A stretch of 64,000 nucleotides of DNA from Mycolicibacterium poriferae. GTDB taxonomy: Bacteria > Actinomycetota > Actinomycetes > Mycobacteriales > Mycobacteriaceae. Made by a program: the position numbers and the translations under genes. Location: NCBI RefSeq assembly GCF_010728325.1, contig NZ_AP022571.1, forward strand, positions 124,001 to 188,000, in the 5' to 3' direction. Below are positions 50,854 to 60,502 of the stretch, in pieces; the first letter of the stretch is position 1, and the number at the start of each line of letters is the position of its first letter. Below the pieces are notes generated by a model, which was not told where the DNA came from, did no database searches, and worked only from the letters and a program-made list of their open reading frames with translations.

Positions 50854-53829
50854 TCACCAACTCCAGCCGGCCAGCGTTTCCAGTCGGCGGCACCGCTCCT
50901 CGCTGAGCTGACCGGCGCGGCGCTTTTTGCGTTGGTCGCTGACCCAGTGCCCCAACCCGTGACCTGACTCGGTAACCAACTTGCTTCCCGGGGTGGCCGC
51001 TCCGTGCTCGGCGCAGTACGCCTGCAGTTCGCGAAAACCCCTGTCCCACTGAGCATCAAAGGTGTTCCACGCCCACCCGGGCAGGGCTTCCAGGCGGCCG
51101 ATGCGGTCGGGGAAGTCCCGAGCCATCCTCCCGGTCCGGTACGCCGCACGTTGGTTAGATACCCAGTGCCCCAACGCCAATCCGGATGCGGTGCGGTAGT
51201 GCTGGCCCGGTGCGGCGTGGCCGTGTTCGTCGGCGTAGGCGACGAGCTGGTGATAATTCTCATCCCAGGCGGCGTCGAATCGACGCGTCTCCGGCGACCA
51301 ACCCGGCAACGACTGCAACCGCTTCAGACGCTCTGTCGACAGACGGTCGGCGCGGGCGGCGCGGCGCACTCCCCGTAGCCAGTCGGCAATGCTGGCACCG
51401 GTCGATGACACGTAGTCGGGCGGGGGATCGCAGCTGCGGTGTGTGGCGGCAAAGGCCGCCAACGCGGCGAAGTTTTCCTCCCATCGGGCTTCGGCGAGGT
51501 TCCACGACCAGCCCGGCAGCGCCTCCAGACGCCGGCAGCGCTCCGCGCTGAGCTTGCCCTTGCTACGGGCCTGACGCTGCGCGGTCACCCACGACGCCAA
51601 GGACCGACCATCGTCGGTCTGCTCGCCGCCCGGCGGGTTGGTATGCCCGTGCTCCGCGGCGTAGGCGGCCACCGCGTCGAACGCGGCCTCCCACGTGGGT
51701 CGGGCTCGGTACTCCCAGGACCAGCCCGGCAGAGACTCCAGCCGCCGCTTCCTGGCGTGGGCGAGTTTGGCCCGTCGCGAGGGCCGCCGCAACGCTCGCA
51801 CCCACTCGCCGAGGTCCACTCCGGCCGCGGTCATGTAGCCGCTCGGCGGGCTGGCGTGGCCGTGTGCGGCCGCGTACGCGGCGAGCTCCTCGAAGTAGTT
51901 CTCCCACTGGCGGGTTTGTCGGTGAGCCCAGCTCCAGCCGGGTAGATCTTCCAGGCGTTTGCGTTGGTCCTCGCGCAGCCGCTGCCGCTGCCCGGGCCGG
52001 CGCAGGCCGATCACCCATTGGTTGAGGTGAAGATTCGCGGTGCGCGGCGGGTAGGAGTGCCCGTGGGTGTCGGCATAGGCGGCCAGCGCAGCGAAGTTTG
52101 TCTCCCAGCGTGCGTCGACGACGTTCCACGCCCAGCCGGGCAGTCCTTCGAGTCGCTCGATGCGCTGCGGGAGCATCCGGCTGTGGCTGTGGGCGCGTCG
52201 CTGTCCGGATACCCATTGCCCAAGGGGGCGTCCGTCAGGAGTCGTGTACTGCTGCGGCGGGCTGGCGTGTCCGTGCGCGGCGGCATAGGCGGCCAGCGCG
52301 GCGAAGTTGTCTTCCCACTGCTGGGTCAAGGTGTCGACGGTGTGCACGCTGAAGGCGCGCAGGAACTGCTCAGCCAGCTCCGAGGGCAGGTCGGTGGGGA
52401 TGAGGATGTCGACGAGGTCGGTGTGCACGGAGTCGCTGTCACCGGGCCCGGTCTCGCCCAGGGTGTCCCAGAGCCGGGTGAGATCGGCGCCGATGCTGGG
52501 ATCGTGGCTTTGCAGCGCGAGCAGCACTTGCCGCGCTTTCTTGAATTGGCTGATGTCGATGACGGTTTCGGCGTCGAGGCTGTCGTCCACCGTCAGGGCC
52601 AGCACGATCAGCGCGGGACGGTCGTGGTGGGGGTTCTTGCGGATGGCGCGTCCGACGGCTTGGGCGACGTCAATGTCGGAGGACCGCGGCTCGGCGAAGA
52701 ACACCGCGTCCAGGGCGGGAATGTCGATTCCCTCGGTGATGCAGCGCGCGTTGGTGACGATGTTCCATTGATCGGGCCGGTGCTGGCCGAGGGTGTCTTC
52801 GGCCGCGGCCTTGCGCTCCCGCAAGGGGGAGCCTCCGTCGATGTGGGTGATGTGGGCGTCGCGTCCGTCAGAGACGAGGCCGCGCGCACGCAGCAGCGCG
52901 TGGGTGCGGGCGAAGGTGGCGGCAAAGTCGCGGCTGGCGGCGATGGTGTTGTGGAAGGCCAGGACGCTGGAGAGCTGGTAGTCGTCGGCCGCTTGGGTCA
53001 AGGCGATCGCGGCGGCCACATGGTCAGCGCGGGCGCTGCCGTCTTCGCCGGCGGCGAGGCTGATCAGGCGGACATCTTTGAGGGCGGAGGCCACTGCCGA
53101 GTCGGTAACGGCAATGACAGCCACTTTGAACGGGCTGAGGATGCCGCGCTGGATCGCGTCGCGGGTGGGCAGTGAGAACACGCGCCGGCCGTAGAGGTCC
53201 GGGTTGTCCATGGAGGCGACCGCGCTCCGGCGTGGCCTGGCGCTGCCGCGGCTCGGCGAGGAACCGCGGGCGTGCACTTTGGGGGTGGCGGTGAAAAAAA
53301 GGCGGTGCGCGGCCGGGATCTTGTGGTCGTCGAGCACGACGGCGAACGGTTTGCCGCGCCGCCCCGCGGTGCGGTGGGCCTCGTCGCACACCATGACTGT
53401 CCAAGCCGCTGCACTGAACGCACGGTGGGCCTCGACCAGGACCGCCGCCGATTGGTAGGTGGCGAAAACTACGCGCACACCTGCGGTGTCGGCCAGCCAG
53501 TGAGCCAGTTTCTCAGCGGAGGTGGTGCTGGGTATTGATAGCTCGTCGTCGGCGATGTCTTCGGGGTCGCTGATCTGCTGGGAGCACACCGCCAGCGCGG
53601 AGAACGGCATTGGTGCCTCGCTGCGCCACACCTGATAGGTCTGCTCCAGTAGGCCGAGGGTGGGAAAGGTCAGCAGGACCGTGCCGGGGGCGCCGGCGAG
53701 CAGCTTGGCCACGGCGTGCACCGCCATGAGCGTCTTGCCGGTGCCGCAGCCCGACACTAGAAGCGCCCGGTGCTCGTCGGGGGTGACGGCGTCGACGGCG
53801 GCGCGCTGATAGTCGCGAAGGGTCAGCAA
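50854..53829 (-). CDS. SF2 DEAD/DEAH helicase with seven helicase-associated (HA) repeats
   Basis: 991 residues. N-terminal SF2 helicase (about 1-430) with motif I SGCGTGKTL (about 28), motif II VCDEAHRT (about 145) and motif VI-type AVGRAIRKNPHHD. It is followed by seven repeats of about 69 residues (about 505-991), each with W-x-x-x-F/Y-x-x-L-x-A-Y/F ... HGH ... GxW(V/L) ... R(L/I)(E/Q)xLPGW, the PF03457 helicase-associated type. TTG start at 53829. The substrate and role are unknown; such proteins occur on actinobacterial phages and plasmids and in defence or transfer contexts. Confidence 0.88.
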   Translation of the reverse strand: MLTLRDYQRAAVDAVTPDEHRALLVSGCGTGKTLMAVHAVAKLLAGAPGTVLLTFPTLGLLEQTYQVWRSEAPMPFSALAVCSQQISDPEDIADDELSIPSTTSAEKLAHWLADTAGVRVVFATYQSAAVLVEAHRAFSAAAWTVMVCDEAHRTAGRRGKPFAVVLDDHKIPAAHRLFFTATPKVHARGSSPSRGSARPRRSAVASMDNPDLYGRRVFSLPTRDAIQRGILSPFKVAVIAVTDSAVASALKDVRLISLAAGEDGSARADHVAAAIALTQAADDYQLSSVLAFHNTIAASRDFAATFARTHALLRARGLVSDGRDAHITHIDGGSPLRERKAAAEDTLGQHRPDQWNIVTNARCITEGIDIPALDAVFFAEPRSSDIDVAQAVGRAIRKNPHHDRPALIVLALTVDDSLDAETVIDISQFKKARQVLLALQSHDPSIGADLTRLWDTLGETGPGDSDSVHTDLVDILIPTDLPSELAEQFLRAFSVHTVDTLTQQWEDNFAALAAYAAAHGHASPPQQYTTPDGRPLGQWVSGQRRAHSHSRMLPQRIERLEGLPGWAWNVVDARWETNFAALAAYADTHGHSYPPRTANLHLNQWVIGLRRPGQRQRLREDQRKRLEDLPGWSWAHRQTRQWENYFEELAAYAAAHGHASPPSGYMTAAGVDLGEWVRALRRPSRRAKLAHARKRRLESLPGWSWEYRARPTWEAAFDAVAAYAAEHGHTNPPGGEQTDDGRSLASWVTAQRQARSKGKLSAERCRRLEALPGWSWNLAEARWEENFAALAAFAATHRSCDPPPDYVSSTGASIADWLRGVRRAARADRLSTERLKRLQSLPGWSPETRRFDAAWDENYHQLVAYADEHGHAAPGQHYRTASGLALGHWVSNQRAAYRTGRMARDFPDRIGRLEALPGWAWNTFDAQWDRGFRELQAYCAEHGAATPGSKLVTESGHGLGHWVSDQRKKRRAGQLSEERCRRLETLAGWSW

Positions 53830-54017
53830 CAGCTACCTGCCGGATCGGGAGAGTGGCTCAGTCGTATCAGAGCGTATCCGGCGCGCATCAGAAAGAAGGC
53901 GACGGCTGCGGTGACCTGCGACAAAAACTAAAGCCCTGGCGGCGTTAGCGGGTTCAAGGGCGGGGGAAGCGAGTCCTTTGCCGGATCTGCTGGCGGTGGC
54001 GGCGTACCGGCCGCGAG
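53830..54017. other. Gap between the helicase gene and the type ISP remnant
   Basis: 188 bases with no gene or clear hairpin recognised. It should hold the promoter of the helicase gene; none could be identified with confidence. Confidence 0.45.
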
Positions 54018-55811
54018 TCAGATTGGTGGCAAGCTGTCGACGATGCTCATCGTTTTCACGCTGACGGTGACAATGCGCTTGATTAAGTCGACGATGTATC
54101 GGGGGTCGTCGTGTTCGCTGCACCAGGTATTGGGATCGTTGACGATCCCCGAGCCGCGGCTGTCAGTCTTGATCTGGTAGCGCTCAATGATCCATTCGAG
54201 TGCTGAGCGCGACCCGAGTCGGTAACGGTGCGCGTCCTCGGGAATTCCTGAGAGGGTGAGCTGGGAATTGTAGATCAGGACGCTGCGGTCAGTCTTCGAC
54301 TTGAATCGCATCTTTGTGACGCGCAGGGTCTCCTGCGGAGTGCCGTTGAGAGCTCCGGTCGTTGTTTCGAGAAGGGGGTAGGGAGCTGCGGTTTCGTATC
54401 CGCGGTGAAGGTCGCTGAGCGTGTGACCAGCGTGGGTGAAAGCGTCGAAGTGCTCTCGGGCTGCGGGTGGGGGGATTCTAGGAAGCATCTTTTTGAGGTC
54501 GGCGGCGAACCTCTGTCGGTATTGCGGAGAGTGCAGCAGCCCGTACGTGTAGTAAAAGATGTCGTCGGTGCTGATGTCGTCGCCGAGGGCGGCGCGGTAG
54601 GTGGCGAGCACCTGCGGGCTGATGGTGTCAACGCGTCGGTATTCGGTGTCAGCCTGTGCTGAGTCGTCAAGTGTTAGTTGGCCGCCACCGGCGCGGGTCT
54701 GATAGGTCCAGCGTGGGTAGAAGTTGACGGCGCTAATGCCGGCGGCGCCGAGATCTGGGAGCGCGTCGGTCATTAGGCTGAGGAACGGTGGCGCCAGGTT
54801 TCCGGGGTTAGGAACGAAGAACCCGAAGTTCGGCAGGTCCTCGCGAGGGTAGAGGTAGTGCAGTCGGCCGCGGCGGTCGTTGAGGTCGTCGTCGAAATAG
54901 ACGTGCATCTTGCAGAACGGCCGGTACATCGCCAAGCGCCGATGAGTCGGCTGGTAGCTGATACGTTGTCCGCGTTGCACTTTGGGGAGCAGGCCGGAAG
55001 ACCAGCTGATTTTGGCTTCATCGTAGGCGACAGCGTCCTCGACAGCGAGTTCGGGGTTGGCGGCGACTGCACGCTGGTAGGCGTCGACCTGTTCGTTATA
55101 GAAGTCGATGGTGGCGGACATGCTGTCGGCCAACTGCGCGGCAGAGAAGTTGTACACCCAGGCATCGCGGTTGGTTTTGAGTCCGCCTGAGTAGTCGGTG
55201 AAGATGGCCAGGTCGTCGGATCCGCGTTTGACGGCGATTGGTGTGTAGGAGATGAAGGCTTCGTCCCGGGGGTCTACCCAGTCGCCTTCTTCGTTCGGGG
55301 AAATCGTCTCCCACGCCATGGTAGGTAGTTCGCTTTTCGCGATAATTGCAAGCTTGTCGTCGCGGGATAGCCCGTCTCCAATGTTGCGATAGTGGATCTG
55401 GCATGGGCCTGTGGCGGCGGGGTTCTTGACAGCGATGAGAATCGCAGCACCCGTTTGTGAACCGTCGTCGAAGATCTTGCCGCCTTCGGCGCGCCAGTCG
55501 CTTTGACGTTGGTTGCCGCGGAGATCGTAGATATAGAGCGCCGAGAACTCCTCCGGCATAGCAAGCCGAAGACCAGCGGTGGTGTTGCCGGTGATCCAGC
55601 CGGAGTTGGTGACGTAGGCGATGATGCCAGCGTCACCGATCCTGTCGGTGGCCCAACGGATGGCGCGAACATACGAGTCGTAGAGCTTGCTTTTCAGTTT
55701 GGCGGTCGACTTGGCGGCATAGGTGGCGGAGATCGCGGCATCAAGTGTGGGGTACGGCTGATTAGCATTGTTGTCGTTGGCGCTGCCCTGCCCCGACTTG
55801 TAAGGCGGTTC
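54018..55811 (-). pseudogene. Type ISP restriction-modification enzyme, C-terminal remnant
   Basis: About 598 residues begin at the methyltransferase motif IV region and continue through the target recognition domain to the usual end. The block SGQGSANDNNANQPYPTLDA, then TYAAKSTAKLKSKLYDSYVR, is typical of type ISP (LlaBIII-like) enzymes. The nuclease, helicase and first methylase motifs, about 900 residues, are missing. The catalytic NPPY reads EPPY, with unrelated residues before it. The SIR2-HerA pair starts right where the missing part should be. A product is unlikely to be active, unless it acts as a separate specificity protein. Confidence 0.8.
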
Positions 55812-55884
55812 TGTACATGGTTTGAGTGTGTTGCAAGTACGGCGCGACACGGTGCGCGCATCTTCACGACGCTCCCCGCAGATA

Positions 55885-57954
55885 TCAATTCGACGGCGCG
55901 TCGCCCTGCCAGTCTTTGACCACCTGATCGATATGGTCCGCAAGCCCCGGTAACTTCTCGGCATCTCCCCAGGTACTCATGAAGTCTGGGTCGTCGCTCT
56001 TCGGGGGGTCATCAACATCACGCACGCGGACGGCGACTGGCACACCGGTGCTGACCCCGGTGACAAGGGCATGCTGTTGCGCGAGACTAGGCAACTGGTC
56101 AAGAAGCGCGCGGGAACTCAGGGCCGTCGCGTGGCGCAACAAGCTCTGGTCCGCTTCATGGGTAAGCCTGTGTGCGATGACAGTTCCACATTGCGCTACG
56201 ACAGTCTCGCTCAGCTCGCTCGGCCGCTGGCTCGCCAACAGCAATGACAGTCCGAACTTCCTACCCTCCTTTGCTATTCGCTCGAAGACCGCCGCTGAGC
56301 GACTGCCAGACCCACTGAGTTCTCGTTGGGACGGAATAAAGCGGTGGGCCTCCTCAAGTACCAGGAGTAATGGATGTTCGGCTCGGGGATCACTCCGCAC
56401 CGCGAAATCGAACAGGACCCTGCCGAGAAGGGCTGTTACGTTTTCGAGCACATCGTTGGCGACCAGGCTCAGGTCGAAGATCGTGACTGACGGTCCCGAG
56501 CCATGAGTAGCTACTTGGGCGCGGTAGGCATCTGCTGCCGGCCACTCGGAGTCGGACTTCCCGCCAGTCGGATCGACGCCCATCAGAGCCTTTAGGTAGC
56601 TACCGAGCGGGTCGGAATGCTTCTCTACCCGCGTGATGAAGTCGTAGCGCCCGTCAGCCAGAAGGCGGCTCAGTCGCATCTGAAGCGTTGCCACGTAGCC
56701 CGCGATCTTGTTGTCGGCCGACTGTTCCAACTGGATGCGATTAGGGAGGAAGATGTCGCAGAGATCCTGGAGGGAATAATACACGGGTGCATCGAAATCC
56801 GGTGCTGCATGGGCGCTTCCCATGCCCAGGATGCCGAGCGCTGCCTGGATGTGACTGCGTATTTTAACGAACATGCGCGCAAGAACATCCCGCTGCGGTG
56901 CCGTCAATGGCGTCCATTCGACGTTCTGTACTCCGGCTTGGGGTATCCCTACATCGAGGATGCGCTTGATCTGCGTCCATTGAGCTGAACAGGCGCTCGT
57001 CTGGCTAACTTGGCCGTCAACTAATGTCTGCAGGCCGACAAGTTGCGCGAACGAAGTGTCGGAACCCGTTCTGGTGTTGGAGAACGCTCCCTCGATGATC
57101 GCTACAGAACTCAGAACATTCTGGAGGCGGAGCAGCTCGGTATTCGTTGACGCACCAGCTACACGTGCGTCTGCAATCGAGCGCTGAAGAACGGGTGCTT
57201 GAACACCTTCGCTTGCCCTGAACAACGTCAGATGCTCTTCGTTGTTCATGAACCAGTGCGGAAGAAACAGGCCGCTCGACGTTCCCGGACGAGGACCGAG
57301 GATCAGCGGCCGCGTCTTCTTACCTCGGCCCCTCGACGCGGGAAACGATTGGGCGTACTCACCGTTGATATCGAAGATGACGATGTGCCCATTAGGTATG
57401 GCGTGATCAAGCAGGCCATCGATGATAGCCGTCACCGTGCATGACTTGCCAGATCCGGTGGAACCGACGACCGCACAATGATGACCGAGTAGCAGGTTTG
57501 CATCCAGGTAGACCGACTGCTCAGTGGCTACAGCCGACGTTCCGATCCGTAGCGTCGGTCCTCCTTTGGGATGAAAGATGTTCTTGACTTGTAAGGGGGC
57601 CGCCGCCTGCACGGGGGCATGGAGGGGTGGGTAGCCGGTTAGCCCAGACTTGAATGTGTCTCCCTCAAACCGACCTACGACAGTGGCTTCCAGTTCGTAG
57701 GCAGCCGTGTCGTCTTGGCTAAGCAGTTCGACGCGGTCCTTCGACTCCTGACGCCCGCTGATGTACACCGCGGTGACGATTCCTACAACGCGGTGAGCTC
57801 CCGCTGGCACGGTGATGTATGAGTTGACGACACCTACCGTCTGGAGACCGTCGGGCCCTACCTTGGTGAAGCCTCTTGCGCCGACCTCCAACGCGACGCG
57901 GATCGTGGTACTTCGAACATCGATGACCCGCCCGATCACACCTACGTCCTTCAC
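55885..57954 (-). CDS. herA: HerA-like ATPase of a SIR2-HerA defence pair
   Basis: 689 residues. N-terminal HAS-barrel (about 1-130), then a RecA/FtsK-like core with Walker A VVGSTGSGKSCT (about 165), IFDINGEYA and Walker B LLLVLEEAHRF followed by IAKEGRKFGLSLLLASQRPS. HerA forms a hexamer that assembles with SIR2 into a large anti-phage complex. ATGA overlap with the sir2 stop places it in one operon with SIR2. Confidence 0.92.
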   Translation of the reverse strand: MKDVGVIGRVIDVRSTTIRVALEVGARGFTKVGPDGLQTVGVVNSYITVPAGAHRVVGIVTAVYISGRQESKDRVELLSQDDTAAYELEATVVGRFEGDTFKSGLTGYPPLHAPVQAAAPLQVKNIFHPKGGPTLRIGTSAVATEQSVYLDANLLLGHHCAVVGSTGSGKSCTVTAIIDGLLDHAIPNGHIVIFDINGEYAQSFPASRGRGKKTRPLILGPRPGTSSGLFLPHWFMNNEEHLTLFRASEGVQAPVLQRSIADARVAGASTNTELLRLQNVLSSVAIIEGAFSNTRTGSDTSFAQLVGLQTLVDGQVSQTSACSAQWTQIKRILDVGIPQAGVQNVEWTPLTAPQRDVLARMFVKIRSHIQAALGILGMGSAHAAPDFDAPVYYSLQDLCDIFLPNRIQLEQSADNKIAGYVATLQMRLSRLLADGRYDFITRVEKHSDPLGSYLKALMGVDPTGGKSDSEWPAADAYRAQVATHGSGPSVTIFDLSLVANDVLENVTALLGRVLFDFAVRSDPRAEHPLLLVLEEAHRFIPSQRELSGSGSRSAAVFERIAKEGRKFGLSLLLASQRPSELSETVVAQCGTVIAHRLTHEADQSLLRHATALSSRALLDQLPSLAQQHALVTGVSTGVPVAVRVRDVDDPPKSDDPDFMSTWGDAEKLPGLADHIDQVVKDWQGDAPSN

Positions 57955-59417
57955 AAGGGATCAACCCCAGGAAGAGGTGGAGCGGCGCCGTCTGCTGACC
58001 GTTCAAGAGCTTCAATGAGGCTCGTGATTGCCGCAGGTGGACTCACACCTCCGTGCGTGCTCATGTTTGGCATCAACTCGGCGAGTTCGGAGAACTTTCC
58101 GAGGTCTCCGGTGAGGACGGCGATACGCGAGTCGGCCGCGGTCGCAAGCGCGGCGATCGCCGTCGATTTCGGGTTCACACCGGTTTCAGTCAATGCCCTG
58201 CCGAGGTTATCCGAGTTGTCTGTCACCGCCACCAGATCCTCATCGCTCAGCACCGCCTTGGGGTCGGCGACGAAGACGTTAAGCGCGGGATTACTGGCAA
58301 GACTGCGTAACAAGAGTCTATTGATGTGAGGGTCGGCGAAGCCGTATCCGACTGCGAGGACTGCAGTGTCGTTCTGTTGGACGGCGTCTCCGAGTAGGCG
58401 CAGCAGATCTGAGTACGGATAGGCCAGGGAATCAGCCTCCTTGGCAGCCGTTGGATAAATGAGTACGAGGTCGTCGCTCGCATTCCCAGCGGCGCTCTGC
58501 TTGACTTCCAACGATTCAATACCCGTAAGTGGGTCTCTCTCAACGGACGCGCGCCAGTTGAGACTTCCGTGCACTTTGTGGAGGTATAGGGCTCCCTCTG
58601 CCCTCGCGACGACCGCTTGCGTGGTCGTTTCCACTCGGTGAAAGTCCAAGCCGTAATAGGCCAAGTTCAAGCGACGATCCACCGTGCCGCTGAAGCCGTC
58701 GATGTACGGATAGCCGAGTTCATCGAGAGCTCGCTCAATTACAAGATCGTAGTTGGTCGTGAAGATGCTGGGGCGCGGGAGATTTGACCGGCGACTGCGC
58801 ACCATCCGTGACAGGAAAATTCGGTGGGCGCGGAACGGATCGACGTCGAACGGCGGCTCAAGTACCGCCTTGTCAGACGGCAGACGGCAAGCTTCTGCCA
58901 GCGCCCGGTTGATACTGCGGCGGAGACTTTCGACGTGCTCCTTCGGATAAGCCTTGGCGGCCTGTCCGGCCCCGATTGAGACCGAGGCTTGTCCGGCTTG
59001 TTTTGCGAGTGAGCCGGCCAATTGGAGCCCATTGAGTAGCTGCTCCAGGTCACCATTGTCGGTGGGGTTGATGACGCTCAGGAGCTCGGAGTCGACATCA
59101 CTGGGCTCACCGCCAGACGTTGTGATCAGTTCGAGCACCGCCTGGTTGGTGAGATTACGAGTCTGTGGTGATCCAAGGTGGAATGATGCCCCCGACCCCA
59201 GGAGTACGACAAGATTCTTCACCTGTAAGAGCGAGCTCAAATGATCGCGCGCGACATGCGCATCACTTGTCGTAATGAGCTGCTTGACGACACCGCCGAC
59301 GAGAAACAGCCCGCGAAGATACCCAACTACGCTGCCCTGGTCCTCCTGCGCCCCGTGCTCCTCGGTCTCCACCTGGGCTGGCCCCGCCGTCTCGGGCGAT
59401 CCAGGCATGGCGCTCAC
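57951..59417 (-). CDS. SIR2-domain NADase of a SIR2-HerA defence pair
   Basis: 488 residues. SIR2-like core with NAD-binding GSGASFHLG (about 75), the Asn/Asp motif TTNYDLVIERAL and a catalytic-type His in LHKVHGSLNW. A C-terminal helical region follows. In known SIR2-HerA (Nezha-type) systems, the SIR2 subunit destroys NAD when phage is sensed and stops phage replication. GTG at 59417 with GGGAG seven bases upstream; ATG at 59408 possible. Confidence 0.9.
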   Translation of the reverse strand: MSAMPGSPETAGPAQVETEEHGAQEDQGSVVGYLRGLFLVGGVVKQLITTSDAHVARDHLSSLLQVKNLVVLLGSGASFHLGSPQTRNLTNQAVLELITTSGGEPSDVDSELLSVINPTDNGDLEQLLNGLQLAGSLAKQAGQASVSIGAGQAAKAYPKEHVESLRRSINRALAEACRLPSDKAVLEPPFDVDPFRAHRIFLSRMVRSRRSNLPRPSIFTTNYDLVIERALDELGYPYIDGFSGTVDRRLNLAYYGLDFHRVETTTQAVVARAEGALYLHKVHGSLNWRASVERDPLTGIESLEVKQSAAGNASDDLVLIYPTAAKEADSLAYPYSDLLRLLGDAVQQNDTAVLAVGYGFADPHINRLLLRSLASNPALNVFVADPKAVLSDEDLVAVTDNSDNLGRALTETGVNPKSTAIAALATAADSRIAVLTGDLGKFSELAELMPNMSTHGGVSPPAAITSLIEALERSADGAAPPLPGVDPL

Positions 59418-59779
59418 TCTGAGACTCCCGGATGTAGGGGGGCCCCTAAAAGCGATGACTTACCGGAATTTTTGCCGGTGGACGCCACCCGATGTCCGAG
59501 TTCCTCACCAATCGACAGATGATCGACGCCTAAATCAACGATCTGGGCGCAGTTGACTATCTCCGCATCGCGGATCTCGGCAGTCAGTTCGATGTCGGCG
59601 CTCCCTTCTCTCTAAACTCGGGCAACACTTCTCTCCTGCTTGCAAACGACGCAATTGCGACCGCCGCGCAGCGCATGAAGGAACGTGCACGGGCTGCTTC
59701 TACACATCCAACAGCATCTGTAGGTCGATGGATTGTGCGAAGACTGCCGCTAGTCGGACTCGCGTCACTCATCCGCCCA
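59418..59779. other. Gap between sir2 and the metallopeptidase gene, possible gene fragment
   Basis: On the plus strand a stretch from about 59529 translates as INDLGAVDYLRIADLGSQFD and continues to about 59690 with a protein-like composition, but has no start and follows a TAA. It may be the end of a lost gene. No family is recognised. Confidence 0.35.
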
Positions 59780-60502
59780 TCACCCCCACTGCTCTTCGGC
59801 GAGCGGAGCGTCGTTGAGTCGATCCCGTCGCGTGCGCCAGTCGGGCATCGCGTCATCCATCAACTTGGTGAACCGTTCGCCGTGGTTGCGTTCGAAGTAG
59901 TGCATCATCTCGTGGACGACGATGTACTCCAAGCAATCTGGATGCTTCTTGGCGAGTTCGACATTGAACGTCAGTCGCCGGGTTTCGCGGTTGCAGGTTC
60001 CCCACTTGGTGCGCATGCGACGGATGGTCCAGTCCGGCACCCGTGTGTCGAGCTTTGACTCCCAGGCCGAAATCAAACCGGGGATCGCCTCGCGCAACTG
60101 CGTCCGGTACCAGGTGTCGAGCGCGGTGCGGCGCTGCTCGACGCTACGGTTAGACGGCACATACAGGATCAGTCGATCCCCTTCTACCTCTATGTGAGCT
60201 CGACCGGGCCGTTCAACGACTTTGAGTCGGCGGCGCACGCCCCACACGTAATGGGATTCTCCGGTGACCATCTCGCGCTCCGACTGCCGGTCGGCCGAGC
60301 GGAGCTGCGCACGTTGACGCTTGATCCACGGGAGCCGTTGGATAACAGCGAGACGCACTTGGTTGTCATCGAGTCGCCGCGGCGCCGCCACACGCACCCG
60401 GCCCATCGGCGGGTAGACACCGATGTGCAGGTTTTTGATGTCTTTATAGACGACATCAACGTCGATGCCACGGACGCTTAGATAGGCGTTAGCGGTACTC
60501 AT
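59780..60502 (-). CDS. YgjP-like (DUF45) zinc metallopeptidase
   Basis: 240 residues. The zinc motif is HEMMHYFERNHGERF (about 199), with the two His and Glu of HEXXH and a further His. Upstream blocks RMRTKWGTCNRETRRLTFNV match the YgjP/M48-type DUF45 family. It overlaps the end of hsdR by 14 bases, the common context for DUF45 genes in type I restriction operons. The role there is unknown. Confidence 0.9.
   Translation of the reverse strand: MSTANAYLSVRGIDVDVVYKDIKNLHIGVYPPMGRVRVAAPRRLDDNQVRLAVIQRLPWIKRQRAQLRSADRQSEREMVTGESHYVWGVRRRLKVVERPGRAHIEVEGDRLILYVPSNRSVEQRRTALDTWYRTQLREAIPGLISAWESKLDTRVPDWTIRRMRTKWGTCNRETRRLTFNVELAKKHPDCLEYIVVHEMMHYFERNHGERFTKLMDDAMPDWRTRRDRLNDAPLAEEQWG

Noticed and set aside
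55812..55964. Start of the type ISP remnant at 55964
   Set aside because: The first 51 codons are not ISP-like and run into the end of herA. Homology begins only at about 55811.
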